Shown here in pieces: positions 32,765 to 44,769 of a stretch of 64,000 nucleotides of DNA. Numbering within the stretch: position 1 is the stretch's first letter; every line of letters begins with the position of its first letter. The notes beneath the pieces were generated by a model. That model searched no databases and had not been told where the DNA came from. It was given only the letters and a program-made list of their open reading frames with translations. This stretch comes from Lycorma delicatula (taxonomy: Eukaryota; Arthropoda; Insecta; Hemiptera; Fulgoridae): the NCBI RefSeq assembly GCF_047948215.1, contig NC_134458.1, positions 144,847,036 to 144,911,035 on the forward strand, in the 5' to 3' direction. The translations under genes and the position numbers were made by a program.

Positions 32765-34894
32765 TACAGAGAATTCCAGTTAATAGGGCCACCGATTATT
32801 CGAGGCAGCCGTTTAATTAGGGCAGTTTTGTAAAAACAGAAAAACATAAAGGTATAATTCATATCAAATTACGCCGGTTTAACGGCCGATAAAATCCCTA
32901 ATAAGGCCCACTATTTCGATTTTGTTTTTATTTTACTCGTAAAATACAAAAAAAAACCGTAATGAAACCTGTTATTTTACTAATAAAATAAAGTCGTTTA
33001 ACCGTTGTTAAAACACTATAGGGAGGGTGGTAATTTTTCCCTAACCACTGACAGAAAAAACATGGATGACGAGTCTAATTTTCCCGGACAGGCTGAGGAT
33101 TCTGAACAACGGGTTAACAGCGAAAATCAAGAAATTGATTTTCATGTTTATTGATAACTGTGCTCCGCATCCTAATGTGGATTTACAAAACATTCAAACT
33201 GAGTTTTTTCTACCGAGTACAGCGAGTTTAATTCAATCACGCAACATGGAAATAATAAACATTTTAAATCTATAAACCAATATACTGCATTTTACAAGAA
33301 ATTAAAGGAAATATGTTGATTTCTTCCATACTAAACAATGTCAGTGCACGTGTCAACTTGTAGACAATTCGGTCCATAGTTAGATAGTTGGAAAGGAAGA
33401 AAAATTAGAACAATCAGAAATTGTTTTCCTGATGCCGTAGGGGGAAGACACCCGCCTTATTAACAACGAGAGACCAAAACATTGGATTTATTCCGTCGGT
33501 GCTGAACACTCAATCGCGCGTGGTTAAGCGTATTCGTACACTTATTAATTGCTCATGATGACAATTTATGTCAATTAACTTTCTAATTAATTAATTATAT
33601 AAAAATAATTTATTTATTCGTTTAATGAAGAAATAAGGACCTAAGTTTGTGGATTTTACTTATAAAAAGGCTGTGTTACTTTACATGCAATAAATCCTCA
33701 ATTTATTACGTATATCAATAACTGATTTAGATTTTTTTTAATTTTAATCTTGCATATATTTTAATAATTTACATCGATTCATTCCATTTATTTCCATCTG
33801 ATTTCATTTATCATCTGACTTATTTACGATCTGAAAATTAGTTATTACGTAAATTGCTCTGAACGTTTTAGAATAGATCTGACAAACAAGTAGAGTAACT
33901 GTACTATTTATGTTTTAAACCCATATTGGAATAAATATATTGTATATTTTAACGCTTTTGCTTAAAAGAACATTAAAAATTGCTTAAAAGAAAATTAACA
34001 TTTTAAATTGTTTAATAACATTAAAAATAATTACGTACCGTACATTTTATTATAAAAGATATATATTAAAGGGTATATTGTAAAGGATACTTTTTGGCGA
34101 TTATTTATATTTGCCAAAAATCCATCCAGGTCTCAGTGGCAAAACGCCTACACTGGGTAAGGAAGAAACCGGGCGAGCCCCTTTGCCAAATGTGATTTAA
34201 AAATCGATGTTGATGATACTGAATTAGTCAATACCGAAGATGATGCTAACACGTCTTTTACGGCAGTCAGTTCAAAATTTTGAAGAGTTTCCGAAAACAT
34301 AGATTGCTACGATGAAAAGGAAACCAGCGACGACAAAATAAACAAAAAAAATATTATTAAAAAAACTGGACGAAATTTAAGATGAAGACATATCCGAAAT
34401 CAAATGTGTATCTATCCGAAATGAAAAAATTCATTGACAGCGTTCAGCAGTATTTTTATGCAGGAAGGCAATGGAGGAAGCCCACTAAAACAACTGCGTG
34501 TCTGTGCCAAAAGTGAAATAGTAATGAAAGGGATCAACAGAGCGAAGTAGAAGGAATTTTTTTAAGAAGTTTAACGAAGTAAGAGACATTGAAGTAAATA
34601 TTTTGGTATTTTATTGCCTATAAAATGCACTCATTAGTTTGACTTAAGCCTCTATTTTGTTTATTAAGTTTTTTTTTAATGATGTGGGATTACAAAAAAA
34701 AAAATAACAAATGTTTTTTGTGTAACATTAATGCTGTATTTGAAATAAAATTCTGAAAAATAAAACATTAAATTGTGTTTAATAATTAGTAATATAATGT
34801 ATTTGTATTTATCTACTAATTTATTGTTAATATTGCTTGACAGGACCATATAATTCAGATTCCAAAGTTATCCGATTATCTGAATTCCACTGTA
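32765..34894 (+). mobile_element. pogo/Tigger-type DNA transposon, complete but decayed
   Basis: The left end at 32765 (TACAGAGAATTCCAGTTAAT then AGGG) and the right end at 34894, reverse-complemented (TACAGTGGAATTCAGATAAT then CGGATAA), are diverged copies of a pogo-type terminal inverted repeat. Both are bounded by TA, the target site duplicated by this superfamily. The right end also has the second TTCAGATTCCAAAGTTATCC motif typical of these ends. Between them lies a transposase pseudogene in the plus direction. A length of about 2.13 kb is normal for the group. Confidence 0.85.
33060..34560 (+). pseudogene. pogo/Tigger transposase pseudogene (DDE_1 type)
   Basis: 33066-33275 reads AKIKKLIFMFIDNCAPHPNV, matching the second catalytic Asp block of Tigger/Jerky transposases (ILLLIDNCPAHP). 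It is followed by TEFFLPSTASLIQSRNMEII (usual VxFLPPNTTSLIQPxDQGVI), where the conserved Asp of the Gln-Pro-x-Asp-Gln block is not kept. Degenerate sequence follows to about 33500. The C-terminal region at 34190-34550 gives acidic DDTELVNTEDDANTSFTAV and, in another frame, MKKFIDSVQQYF and MQEGNGGSPLKQLRVCAKSE, the kind of C-terminal tail seen in Tigger proteins. Upstream DNA-binding domains are not visible. Stops and frameshifts are numerous and the centre (33550-34130) is unreadable AT-rich DNA, perhaps with an insertion. Confidence 0.8.
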
Positions 34895-34899
34895 TTTAA

Positions 34900-35880
34900 A
34901 CATATAAATAAGTTTACGACTTTTATAAGCATTTAACAATAATTAATTCCTAAATTATATTTAGTTTTAATTATTTGGACTAGAAATGTTTATACCCATT
35001 ACATTGTAACGTAAAATTTGATAAACGCGGAAGAATGAAACTAATCAAGTTATTTTTCATACGAGACTTTATTTTATTAAAGTGAGAAATATTTTTCTAC
35101 GGTTTTTTTTTGCATTTCCATAATAAATATTATGCTAACCTCTCTCCTTCTCTACATTATTTAATTTCTTTTCCAGCTTAGTTGTCATCATGAATAAATC
35201 TTATTTCCTTTTCTCCCCTTTTCTTGCCGTGTTCTTGATTCCTCTCGTTTAAAAACTGAAAGTCATACGTTAAAATTTTTCATCTCTATAAAACAAAACC
35301 GCACTTTATTTTCCCTTTTTTAATTTTTTCTGACAGTTTATCGTATAATGTAATAAAAAAAATATATAATCTATAACAACATGTATTATATATATATCTT
35401 AATTAAATTAATATTTTTATATTTCGTACATACTAAGCTCCAGTTGCCGGTATTACCAGTAATTCTTCACAATCTCAAAAAAATATTATAATAGGTAATA
35501 CATAATACAAACTCATATAATTATTAACTTCAACTTACGTATAAACTAAAATAAAAAGAGAGAGCTGTTCTACGGATATTTAAATATTAAATTTATAAAC
35601 ATTAAAAAACCGCTAACAAAAATTTTAATATAAACTCTACATCTACTTGATGACCATTTCCATCTTAAACAATAATCATTAGTAGATAACGTGTAAGTAA
35701 CATATATATATATTTTAAATTAAATAAATAATAATAAAAATTAATTTGAAAATAAATAATTCTTATGAAACAGTCTAAATCGAATATTTCTAACTTTCTT
35801 TTATCTAAAATCTTTTTTATCACAACTCATTACATTTCAGCCAAAGGCTACTACTGGCTACCTAAAATAATTATTTTTAA
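34900..35880. other. AT-rich spacer
   Basis: Nothing recognised beyond short (TA)n runs near 35390 and 35703. Confidence 0.55.
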
Positions 35881-35887
35881 ATAATAA

Positions 35888-36575
35888 TAATAGATGGTGA
35901 TCCTGAGCTTGCCACGGGCAAACCGCAAGCTGCACTCGATCTTATCAACGAATGGCAGCATAGATGGAGGGTGAAAGTCAATCCTGCCAAATCGAGTCAC
36001 GTAGCATTTGCCATGAGGAGGAATAATTGCCTCCGGTTCAACTGGATAATACTCTCATCCTTCACGCGGACACGATAATCGTATCGTGTTATATTCGACC
36101 TAGGGTTATATTTAGATCTTCGATTGACCTGGAAGGAACACGTCAAAGAAAAGAGAAGACAGACAACTGAATGCTAAACTTGCACGAATGTACTGGTTCC
36201 CTGGTCGGTAAACAATCTCATTTATCCTTGAGAAATAAATTTTTTCTGTATAACGTTTTCCTGAAACCAGTATGGTGATATGGTGCAGAAGTATGGGGGA
36301 CTACTTGTAATAATAACATTGAAACCATCCAACGATTTCAAAACAAATTTCCCAGTATGTATCAGGGGCTCTGTAGTGCGCTAAAAACGAGAAAAGGTGC
36401 ACCGCTATCTTGGGGTGCCATATGTTCGTGAGGAGATACGGAGAACCAGTAGGGACTACATAGCCAAAGATGGACAAGCATGTGAATCATCTGACGCTGA
36501 ATTTATTTGACAATGGACGATTGATGAGATCACATGTACTGGACCTCGCTGATCTTTGAGGGTACGGATGATCAT
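35888..36575 (+). pseudogene. Jockey-type LINE tail, decayed
   Basis: The plus strand reads LATGKPQAALDLINEWQ, then HRWRVKVNPAKSSHVAFAMR, the region just after the YADD box in Jockey-type reverse transcriptases. A shifted frame gives LGLYLDLRLTWKEHVKEKRR, then SLRNKFFLYNVFLKPVW and YGAEVWGTTCNNNIETIQRF. Last comes the weaker 'RDYIAKDGQACES' segment near 36460. The order and spacing match the C-terminal third of ORF2. The RT catalytic core, endonuclease and ORF1 are missing, consistent with 5' truncation. There are at least four frameshifts or stops. It is less decayed than the related tails at 5275-5800 and 49590-50110, so it is probably the youngest. Confidence 0.88.
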
Positions 36576-36599
36576 TGGAATGCGTGACCCGTGATACCA

Positions 36600-39500
36600 G
36601 TGATTATTATGTATAGTTTAAACCATAGTTTAAATATAGTTGAAACTTTTTGAATCTATACTATTTTTGCCCGACTTTAATTTAATTTTTGACTCTACTT
36701 GGAATGACTTTAACGTTTTGGGAATTTATTATTATCTTCTTTATCTGATTTTATTATCTGTTATCTTTGTTTTTATTTACGAATTGCTTCGCTTGTGTCA
36801 TGGGAGGTGATGCATATTATAAATATTTGAAGTGGGATATCTTTGGATGACTCGTTACTTTTAGCCAAACAATTTTACTTATGGCTGCAAAATCCTTTTG
36901 GCGACCAATTGTAAAAAATAAATTGTTCAAAAAATGTATTTTTAATTATACCATGTTTCTTTTTTAAACGTTATAATTTTTTACTTATTAATGCTGCTAA
37001 AAGTTTTACTCTGGTTTCCCTTGATCAAACCAGGCATATGATGAACTTTTGTTCATTTTTTTTTGTTTTACAATTCTTGGTTTAATTCAGGTTCAAAATT
37101 TGGTTTGCTAATACTGGAAAACCAAATCTGACAATCTTCACCTTATCCGAAATATCTATTAATTTTTAATAATTCAGAAACACCATATACATGTAGCAAA
37201 CAAAATCCTAATAGCAACAGCAGCTGGAAAAAACAAATATAACATATTTTTTTTTATAATAGCTGATCACGATGCTGCTGAACTTTCCAGAAATTTCTAA
37301 ACAGCTTAAAATTCAACTCCTTTCCATGTTGAAATTACAATTATCTTTATCCTTCAACTTTCATTATTCTTTTTTTATTTAAAAAAAAATAAAATAACTG
37401 TTCTAGATGTATTTTTTTTTAAATCTGTAACGAGTAAAATTCACTGAAATTCAACCTTACAACAATAAGTTGTCAAAATTTGTTTTAATGTTCAGCAGTG
37501 GTAAAAATTTCACTTATTTTTTAACAAAATAATATTGTTAATTTATGAAATTTAACGCCTATCACTAAAAAACTGTTTACATTTTGTTAACAAAAATTTA
37601 TTTAAACATATTTGGTAGTCTGAAGAAGTTAAATGTAAGTTAAAAAATATTTTAATATTCAAGTTTAATTTTTATATTTGTAAAGGTTTTCTTAAGATAT
37701 ATTTCAAAAAAAAATTGTTAAATATTACAATTTTCAATTTTATTATTATTTCTACATTTTATTATTATAATTATAATTGCATCAAGAACGTGGATTTAAA
37801 CACAATTTAAAGAATAAGACGAGGTAAATCAAATAATTTAGGTAAATAAATTGTTAAAAAATTATTAGGAATTAAACCTACAACCAGATAATTTTGAAAC
37901 TAGCTAGCTATAACTATTGCACTAACTGCCTGTCCATTTTTTTTGAAAATAGATAAAATAAAAAGAATTTCTAAAATTGTTTAAGTTCCTATTGTAAAAG
38001 CTGCTATTTAGATCGTCATAATGTTTAATGAATAACATTATTTCGGATATAACGTGAAACAGAGCTAAAATACATAATTTCACCATTTTTTAACCAAAAT
38101 TGAATTATTTTGTAACATTTAAATTTAAATAAAAATTTAATTTATATAAAGAAAAAAAAGTTTTTAATTTAGCAACTTAGGAAGTCGCATTTTTATTGGT
38201 AGCAATATTATTTCTGTTATAGAGTTCACTATAACAGGCAGGAAAGTAACATTAGTAATTTATTTTAAATCTCCCGTTTAAATCTCTCGAAAAAATCATT
38301 TTTTTGTTAAATAAAATTTTTATTTTTTAAAATATTTTCAGCGTCAAAAATAAACGATTAAAATTAGTTCACGCTAAGAAGAAACTCAGACTCCTTTTTG
38401 ACTTTTGTGAATTATGCATACCTTAAAATTTTTATTAAAAATTTCTAGTTAAAAAAGTTTTTTTATTACAAAAAAACATTTAAACTTAATAAACTGTTCG
38501 TTTATAATCTAATAGTATAAAAATTTTATGAATAGTTTATAAATTTTTCAATACAAAATTATCTACCTAATATCAATACAGTTTCCTAAGAATTTATCGT
38601 TACTTCTAAATATAACAAAAAGATATGTTACAGTTTTATGTTGAAGATATTAACAAAGATACTCATACTCTCAAAAATTGAAAAGAAAAACAATTTTTAA
38701 AAATAAGATTGTAATGCTACAAGAATAATGGTAAAAATAAGTTAATATATTAATGAGGGGAAAAATTCTTTAAAAGCAGAAAGAAGAGAATGAAGTAAGA
38801 AAGGTACAGGCAAAAAAAAAATAAATAAACAAAAAAAAAAAAAAACATTCAATGACCGTGGAAACAGAATGAACAGCATCATATCCCGAAAGGTATCGTA
38901 AAATGCCTTACACACCATAAGGGATATGTTTTGTCGAGTAAGAGTTGGGAATTACCAAATTATACTTGGGAATTGAATACCAACGGACATATGTGCATAT
39001 ACGTAGAAACAAATGTTTAAAATACGCATGCAGTTACGTAAATACAATATCATCTGTAGGATCTTTTTTTTTCCGATTATAATATATCAAAAAATGTCAA
39101 ACGTACTGGAAAGTCGAACCATAAATGACGTAAAAATTACAAAAAAAAATTCTTAAGGTTACAGGGTTACTCTCCTAAGGTTAAGGTTACATTTTTTTTC
39201 CTCAGATATCTTTAACTTCTTTTTTTTTGTTAATCCAAAACCCAACCATTTTTATGCTTTCTCAAAAATTATGTTACGTCTGACAAGAAAACAATTATTT
39301 TCCAATATTCCAGTATATTTTTTATTTATTTATTTATTCTTTTTTAGATAAAAAAATCTTAAAATATTATAATAAGTAGAAAAAATTATAAATAAAATGT
39401 ATTGAATATAGGAATTCTTAAGAATATGAAGCACACCATGCCAAAGTTAAGAAAATAAGGATTTAATTTCCCATTTCTTTCTTCACTGAGTCAAATATAT

Positions 39501-40500
39501 GGTGACATGTTACCATATAGCCAAATTTATAACTATAAAAGAAAATATAAGAATCTCACAAAAAATTATATATATTTTCAGCTTAAAAACTGAAAAAAAA
39601 TCATACACTGAACTGGATTTTTAAAATACTTTTAAATTATTTATTTTATTAACTTTCTGTTTAATAATAAACGATTTTTTGTGATATAACGTTACAATCT
39701 TAATTTTTTCTTTAATTTGTAGAAAAATAATTAATGACATATTGTATAAAAAATAATTGGTGAAGGCGTAAAGTTATTTGTATTTTATAGTAATAAAAAT
39801 TATATTATTAAATTCGACAATTATGAGCTGTCCTTTTCTCATCAGATTAGAAATATGTTTAAATTAGAAAATATCGTTTAAAAGAAACTAAAACCATTGT
39901 TAAAAAGTGTAGACTACTCAAATAAAACAGTTTTAAAAAACAAGTTTTAAATAAACGTGAAACGTAAACGCATCAATATCTCAAAATATAGATTTTTTAT
40001 TTTTTTTTACTATTTTTCTCCCTGTATCAGTAGAATTGGTTTAAAATATGAATTCACAGTTGTTTAAACTTTTAAATAAATCATAGTGTTTTAATTCTTT
40101 ACACTGGCATTAAGCCAAAATATGTTCATTTTGTGTGTGTTTGTAAATATTTTCCGCGATAATTGTGTAAATGTAAACCGATTCAAAAGAAATTTTTGTA
40201 CAGATTACTGGAACGTTTCGACCATCAATTTTGCATTTTACCTTCTCATGACCCAATAAATAAAATAGTATCATTATGATCGTATCGAACTAGAAAATGT
40301 AGCCATAATAAATGAGATCTGTTATTACATAAAATAAGTAGATAAGAATATAGAATAATAACTGTTATTTTAACTTTAACCGATGAGATTTTTATTTCAT
40401 AAAATAAGAAATTGGTTGTTGCTATAAAATATTTTACTACTGTTGTAAAACAAACAAATTTGTTTTTTAAATTATTTATTTGAAATTAGTTTTATTTATA
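36600..40500. other. AT-rich spacer, gene desert
   Basis: Almost 4 kb of A/T-rich sequence with poly-A and poly-T runs. The stretch 38860-39010 is slightly less AT-rich but unrecognised. No frame over 60 codons occurs. Confidence 0.6.
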
Positions 40501-40532
40501 TCACCACTAATGTAGTTAAGTGAATAGTAAAA

Positions 40533-40533
<1 letters not shown>

Positions 40534-40577
<44 letters not shown>

Positions 40578-40592
40578 TTTGCGCGCGCGCTC
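40534..40592. repeat. (TA)n microsatellite followed by a GC run
   Basis: About 40 bp of TA repeats is followed by AAATATTT and then GCGCGCGCGC, an abrupt switch from pure AT to pure GC. Confidence 0.95.
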
Positions 40593-40919
40593 ACGTTCGT
40601 GTGTTTGCATGTTTAATTCTAAAACAATTTAATGAAAATGAATAAAGTAATAAAATAAAAGATTGTTGCCATAATATTTTATAACAAAAAAAAAACAAAT
40701 ATATTGTTCAATATGTGTAAAAACATTTATTAATTTTATGTAGAAGGAAAGAGAAATAAATAAATAAAATTGTAAAATGAGACTCTCGTAAATAGGTTAC
40801 AAACTTGAAACGAAAAAATAATTCTATTTAAAAGTAAGAATGCTTTTGATAAGGAGTATAACGTGTGAGTCCTATGAGTGTTTCCATATATTTATAATAA
40901 ATGTGATTCCATATATATT

Positions 40920-41465
40920 TCCGTAATTCATCGTCGAACACCACCTGGAGGAGATCAAGAAGAAGAAGTTCCCTGGCCGCTTCATTGTTGGACCTACCGG
41001 CGGATGCCAACATCCCCGACAGAGGAACAGGCCTGGCCGGCCCGGCGAGGGAGCCGCTAAACGCGGATCGCCCGGGCCGCAGACTCAGCAGCAGGAGCCG
41101 GCCCAGCCTGGGATTGCTCGGGGAGAGCCGCCTCGGCCGCGCCGGCGAAAGACGACCGACGCCAACCCGACATTGCGGTGTCTGTGGGGGCCACCACTGC
41201 CACGCTACAGTGGGGACCCAACTGCCGCTGAGGGGAAGCCCGGTCTGATTTCAATGGACGAGCCGCAATTCCCTGACTTCGCAGGACACCAGCTTCCGGA
41301 CCCAACAGCTCTTCTCAGAGCTAACGCAAAAAATGGTCCTTTTCAGATCTACCACTAGGTTATAAATTACGAGTCGTCGAAGCCGATCGATGACAACAGC
41401 CCTTCTCAGGGCTACTACAAGGTTATTAAGCGCCACGTGCAATGGAAGCCATTCGGCGACAAGAA
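40920..41465 (+). other. GC-rich island, probably a retroelement fragment
   Basis: A block of about 540 bp is far richer in G and C than anything else in the window, ending in a (TA)n tract. The plus strand has an open frame of about 145 codons without an ATG start, from just after a TAA near 40923 to the TAG at 41356. It starts HHLEEIKKKKFPGRFIVG and is P/R/Q-rich in the middle. It then reads YSGDPTAAEGKPGLISMDEP and LPDPTALLRANAKNGPF. A second frame over the middle (40985-41248) has HCGVCGGHHCHA, which recalls a zinc-knuckle (Cys-x2-Cys-Gly-Gly-x-His) of LINE ORF1 proteins, but the pattern is incomplete. It may be a LINE ORF1 or 3' region. Not identified with confidence. Confidence 0.4.
41307..41413 (+). 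promoter_or_regulatory. Three histone-type stem-loop sequences
   Basis: 41307-41322 is AGCTCTTCTCAGAGCT and 41398-41413 is AGCCCTTCTCAGGGCT. Each is a perfect 6-bp stem with a TCTC loop, and they differ by one compensated base pair (T-A against C-G). Between them, 41335-41350 is GGTCCTTTTCAGATCT, whose 5' arm and TTTC loop equal the metazoan replication-histone mRNA 3' stem-loop but whose 3' arm is altered. All three keep the 6+4+6 layout of that element. No histone coding sequence is next to them, so the function is unknown. Confidence 0.55.
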
Positions 41466-41540
41466 ATATATATATATAAATAGCGAAGAACTCAACTGGT
41501 GCGAAATATTCTCAATTTATTTTTATTCTTATTTTTATCT

Positions 41541-41543
<3 letters not shown>

Positions 41544-41586
<43 letters not shown>
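41544..41586. repeat. (TA)n microsatellite
   Basis: About 43 bp of TA repeats at the downstream side of the GC-rich island. Confidence 0.95.
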
Positions 41587-41587
<1 letters not shown>

Positions 41588-41589
41588 TT

Positions 41590-44440
41590 TTAACTTTCTA
41601 TGAGTGTAATATTTTAAAATTTTAGAAAATTAAAAAATAATTTATCAATAAAACAAAACAAGTATATTTTTCCTCTTTTATCCTCTTCTTAAAATAAGTT
41701 TATTGTTAATGGAAAATAATTTATAAATTATAGGCTATTTATTTAAAACATATTTCAATATACCATATGACTAAAGAACAATTTTTGCCGAGTAAATATA
41801 TTTTATACCGACTTTTCGAAGAAAAGTACGGTATTACCTTTGGTCGCACGGTGGAGTTTGGGAGAGAAAATTAATTTTCTTTACATTTTTATGTATAAGG
41901 TATAGGAAAATTTCAAAAACTAATTAATCAATTTCATTGAGATTTACATATGCCGTAGTAGTGTATCTGAAGATGTGTATGTGAAAACTTGATGACGATT
42001 GAGCTCTTGAGAGGGGCTCAATTTAATGTCAGCAACAGATAACATGACTTCAATTTGAGGTTATGTTAATTCTGTAGCGGTGTATTTTTCATACGCCCTT
42101 ATGCAGTGAATCGCAGTGGTGAGCGAGTTGAAATTTTATGCTTGTGTGTAGGGTCTACTGGTTAATTAGATTTGTGATGCATTGTATTCTGAAAATCGGT
42201 GTGAAGAGTGAGAGCGTCAGAAACGAAGATTTGGTCTCTTGTATAGACTGCACAAGAGTTTTTTTATTTTTATTATTTTATTTGCAGCTATTATTTTGAG
42301 TGTGGAAAACATTATTCAGGGGAAAAGGTTATTAAAAAATAAATGTATGAGTAACTGATTCATACTTTTTTAATAAAATTTAAAAAGAAAAGGACGTAAC
42401 TTTGAAAGAAAATATTTACGTTAATACGTATGCGTGTGCATAGACCCAGACTTATTCACACAAATCACAGCCTTTTTATATTACTTGAAAGGCAATTTTT
42501 AATATAAATTTGTCAGAACGGTTTACTCATTTACAGTAATAGTGTATAGTCTGAATAGTTAATAGTAATTAACTTCGAAATTGGTTACTAAAAATCAAAT
42601 TTCGCAAGAAAGAGCATGGAAAAAAATTAAGGATAATACTAAGTTTTATGAAGTTTTAATCACAATTTTTAAATCCATTTTTTACCGTAAATACTTTTTT
42701 AAATACTTTACATAAAATTAAAACAAATTTTTTTTTACAAAAATCGTATTTATATTTTAATATCAATAACTATGAAAGATTAATCCCTAATTAATTTTTA
42801 TAATATGGTGGCATTAATATGGTATATAAAATGACAATTTCTATAAATTGTTTAGAATTAGGTAGCAATTATAAAGAGCAATGAAAGTAGACAAACGTTT
42901 TTCCGGTTGGTGATATGTAACTCAGCTTTTCGCTAAAATATCTTCAAGCTGGGCGAACTGATTTTATACACACTTAGTCATTAAGTATCTATGTATGATG
43001 AATTTATATTGTAAAATTATGTGCAACTTTGTTCAAAAGAAGGGGGAAATTTGCGAATTTTAACTTCTTTCGTAATATTTTAAATTAAAACAGCAGTAAG
43101 GAAAAGTCTTGAAATCGAGGAAAAAAATGGTTTCTCAAGTTCAGTTTTAGTTTCTAAATACAGGATAAGTTTAGGGATTTCATTGTTAGCTTTTGTCGAT
43201 TTTGAGAGGGACAGAGAAAGTATTTACATATTACATAGGCGATATTACGAATATTTTTTTCTAAATATTAGTTACATGTAATCTACGAAAAGAAGGATTT
43301 CATTTTGAGTGTGCGTGATAAGTCCTATATGCACAACATAATATATACTCAGAGGCCTGTTATTACGAGAAAAATATTTATAAGAACATAATTAAACATT
43401 TAATTAACATATTTTTAGCAGAAAGTATTCTCTTAAGTCTAAGCACATATATATATATATATATATATAATATTATTTTTTATTACTATTTTATACAATT
43501 TACTTTACTTTTAATCTATTTCAATCTATTCATCTACTTTAATTTTTTTTAACTGAAGCGAACTGACCCCCTCCAAAGCCAAGTTTTATTCAATTGTCCT
43601 ACAAATAGAACGTATTTTAAAAACATAAAATTTTTCAAACTGCGTTACTACAATTCAATGTTTTTTTTATTTAAAGAAAGCCAATTGATCTTGGTGGTAC
43701 AATAGTGTTGAAACTGCACGATAAATTCCGGGTTTTCTGCCGATAGGAACTAGATTTTTTTTTAAATTGGACAAGATATTGCAGTATCTCAATTTTTTTT
43801 AAATCAGTTTGATATGATTAGATTATAATATATGATTTGAACCTTGGATTTTGCTAAGATCCTCCTTTCTCACTGAAAGTAGAATTCGTTTTGAAAATGG
43901 AACGGTTTCAATACAAAATTTTTAATTTATGAATATTAAGGGGAACTAGGGAGAAACTAGACACTGAAAATATTAATTACTATGACTAATTTTATTAACG
44001 GATAGAATAACTAGAAAGAATGGAGATATGTTAACTATATTTCTTTTTCAAATACGATTAAATTCATTTCCTTACATATATATAATTACATGTATATAAT
44101 TATTCATTTCCTTACATGGTAATTATATACAATTACGGATTAACCTCTGATTTTGATAAAATTTGCAATATACCTTATTTATGATTCAAGTTATTTGTTA
44201 CAACTGAAATTATTCGTACGAAATGCCTTTCACTCGGGTAAAGTCTCTCGTAATTTACATAGGACCCTCACCAAATATTTTACAATATATTCTGACCAAT
44301 AATTTGGTTTTTAAAGAAATTAAGCTGAGAATAAGATTAGATTCTCTTAAGGCTAAATTAAGTTACGTTAAACTTAAGGTGTTGATTTTAGTAAATCTGC
44401 TATATTCATTATTTACGGAATAAAAAACATGATTTAAAAG
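41590..44440. other. AT-rich spacer
   Basis: There is a (TA)n run at about 43448-43469. A 66-codon plus frame (44223-44423) has no recognised domain. The portion near 41840-42250 is a little less AT-rich without coding signs. Confidence 0.5.
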
Positions 44441-44465
44441 TGAAGTTTAAGGCTAGGTTAGCCCG

Positions 44466-44756
44466 CCCACCGGGCTGGTCTAGTGCTTCTCATCTTCGCA
44501 AATCAGCTGATTTCGAAGTCAAGAGTTCTAAGGTTCACATTTTAGTAAAGGCAGTTAGTTACTTTTATGCGGATTTGAATACTAGATCGTGGATACCGGT
44601 GTCCTTTGGTGGTTGGGTTTCAATTAACCACGCATCTTAGGAATGGTAGACCTGAGAATGTACAAGACTACACTTCATTTACATTCATATATATCATCCT
44701 CTGAAGTAATACGTTACGGTGGTTCCGGAGGCTCCGGAGGAAAGAAAAAAGAGAGG
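44466..44756 (+). repeat. tRNA-derived SINE, family A, near full length
   Basis: It runs from CCCACCGGGCTGGTCTAGTG through AAATCAGCTGATTTCGAAGT, GATCGTGGATACCGGTGTCC and TTTCAATTAACCACGCATCT to CGGAGGAAAGAAAAAAGAG. Box B is mutated (GTTCACATTTT). Possible diverged target-site duplications flank it: TAAGGCTAGGTTA (44448-44460) and TAAGGTTGGGTTA (44757-44769), 11 of 13 identical. Confidence 0.9.
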
Positions 44757-44769
44757 TAAGGTTGGGTTA

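Noticed and set aside
40985..41248. 87-codon plus-strand protein and 82-codon minus-strand protein in the GC-rich island
   Set aside because: Both frames are products of GC-rich composition. A longer non-ATG frame exists, and none has a complete domain.
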